64,000 nucleotides of DNA from Asparagopsis taxiformis (lineage: Eukaryota > Rhodophyta > Florideophyceae > Bonnemaisoniales > Bonnemaisoniaceae). The notes beneath the pieces are model-generated. The model searched no databases. It saw nothing but the letters and a program-made list of their open reading frames with translations, and had not been told where the DNA came from. Below, piece after piece: positions 63,942-64,000 of this stretch (the first letter of the stretch is position 1; each line of letters starts with the position of its first letter). Location of the stretch: assembly GCA_030407315.1 (NCBI GenBank), contig JALQPE010000129.1, positions 1 to 64,000 of the forward strand, read 5' to 3'. A program made the position numbers and the translations under genes.

Positions 63942-64000
63942 GTCACCAAATTGCTTCTCAACGGCACCAAAACAGAGAATAGCATCATCCTCACATGATT

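Overview
The window is nuclear DNA of a eukaryote with compact, apparently intronless genes, TATA boxes about 50-95 bp upstream of start codons, AATAAA signals just after stops, and many LTR retrotransposons. Intron poverty, a secreted animal-type haem peroxidase and Ty3/gypsy elements made me think of a multicellular red alga (Chondrus- or Gracilaria-like). This is inference: no marker gene fixes the lineage, and the SAS-6-like centriole gene at 38.9-40.2 kb argues against a lineage without centrioles.

Left block (1-10.8 kb) is a nest of Ty3/gypsy elements. An AT-rich chromodomain retroelement survives only as a 3' integrase/chromodomain piece plus a possible LTR (9.83-10.76 kb, + strand). 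Element A (minus strand, LTR near 9827-8559, gag 8256-5944, pol 5911-1759) sits against that piece. Element B copy 1 (minus strand, LTR 1758-1096, then gag running off the left edge) sits in the 3' end of A. A pol has an in-frame stop and a frameshift. B copy 2 lies at 47.14-51.25 kb (+ strand) with LTR, primer-binding site, intact gag and a protease ORF, then stops abruptly at a palindromic array. A and B are separate families but share the primer-binding site and the gag/pol junction.

Middle block (12.6-41.4 kb) is host-like. Eight genes encode secreted proteins built from one six-cysteine module (C-x2-C-x5-C-x4-C-x4 to 10-C-x10 to 12-C); sizes run from 2 to 19 modules, and the largest has a homogenised 162-bp tandem array. 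Between them lie a fragmentary cyclic-nucleotide-gated ion channel relic, an RPUSD1-like pseudouridine synthase, an animal-type haem peroxidase and a SAS-6-like protein.

Right block (43.9-64 kb) is mobile-element territory. Two PIF/Harbinger-type transposase copies lie head to head, each stopped by one different nonsense codon. After B copy 2 comes an unusual chromatin/DNA-modification neighbourhood: a coiled-coil protein of unknown type, a gene with a possible tudor-like N-terminus, and a large ParB-like / DNA amino-methyltransferase / SET gene (55.8-59.3 kb, broken by one frameshift and one stop). A nested palindrome (59.56-60.02 kb) follows, then a broken gene whose C-terminus looks like a 2-oxoglutarate/Fe(II) dioxygenase, and a fragment resembling the DUF4216 tail of CACTA-type transposases. 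Palindromic arrays of two different kinds bracket the first three genes. The ParB-methyltransferase-SET cluster is the best candidate here for something not previously described.
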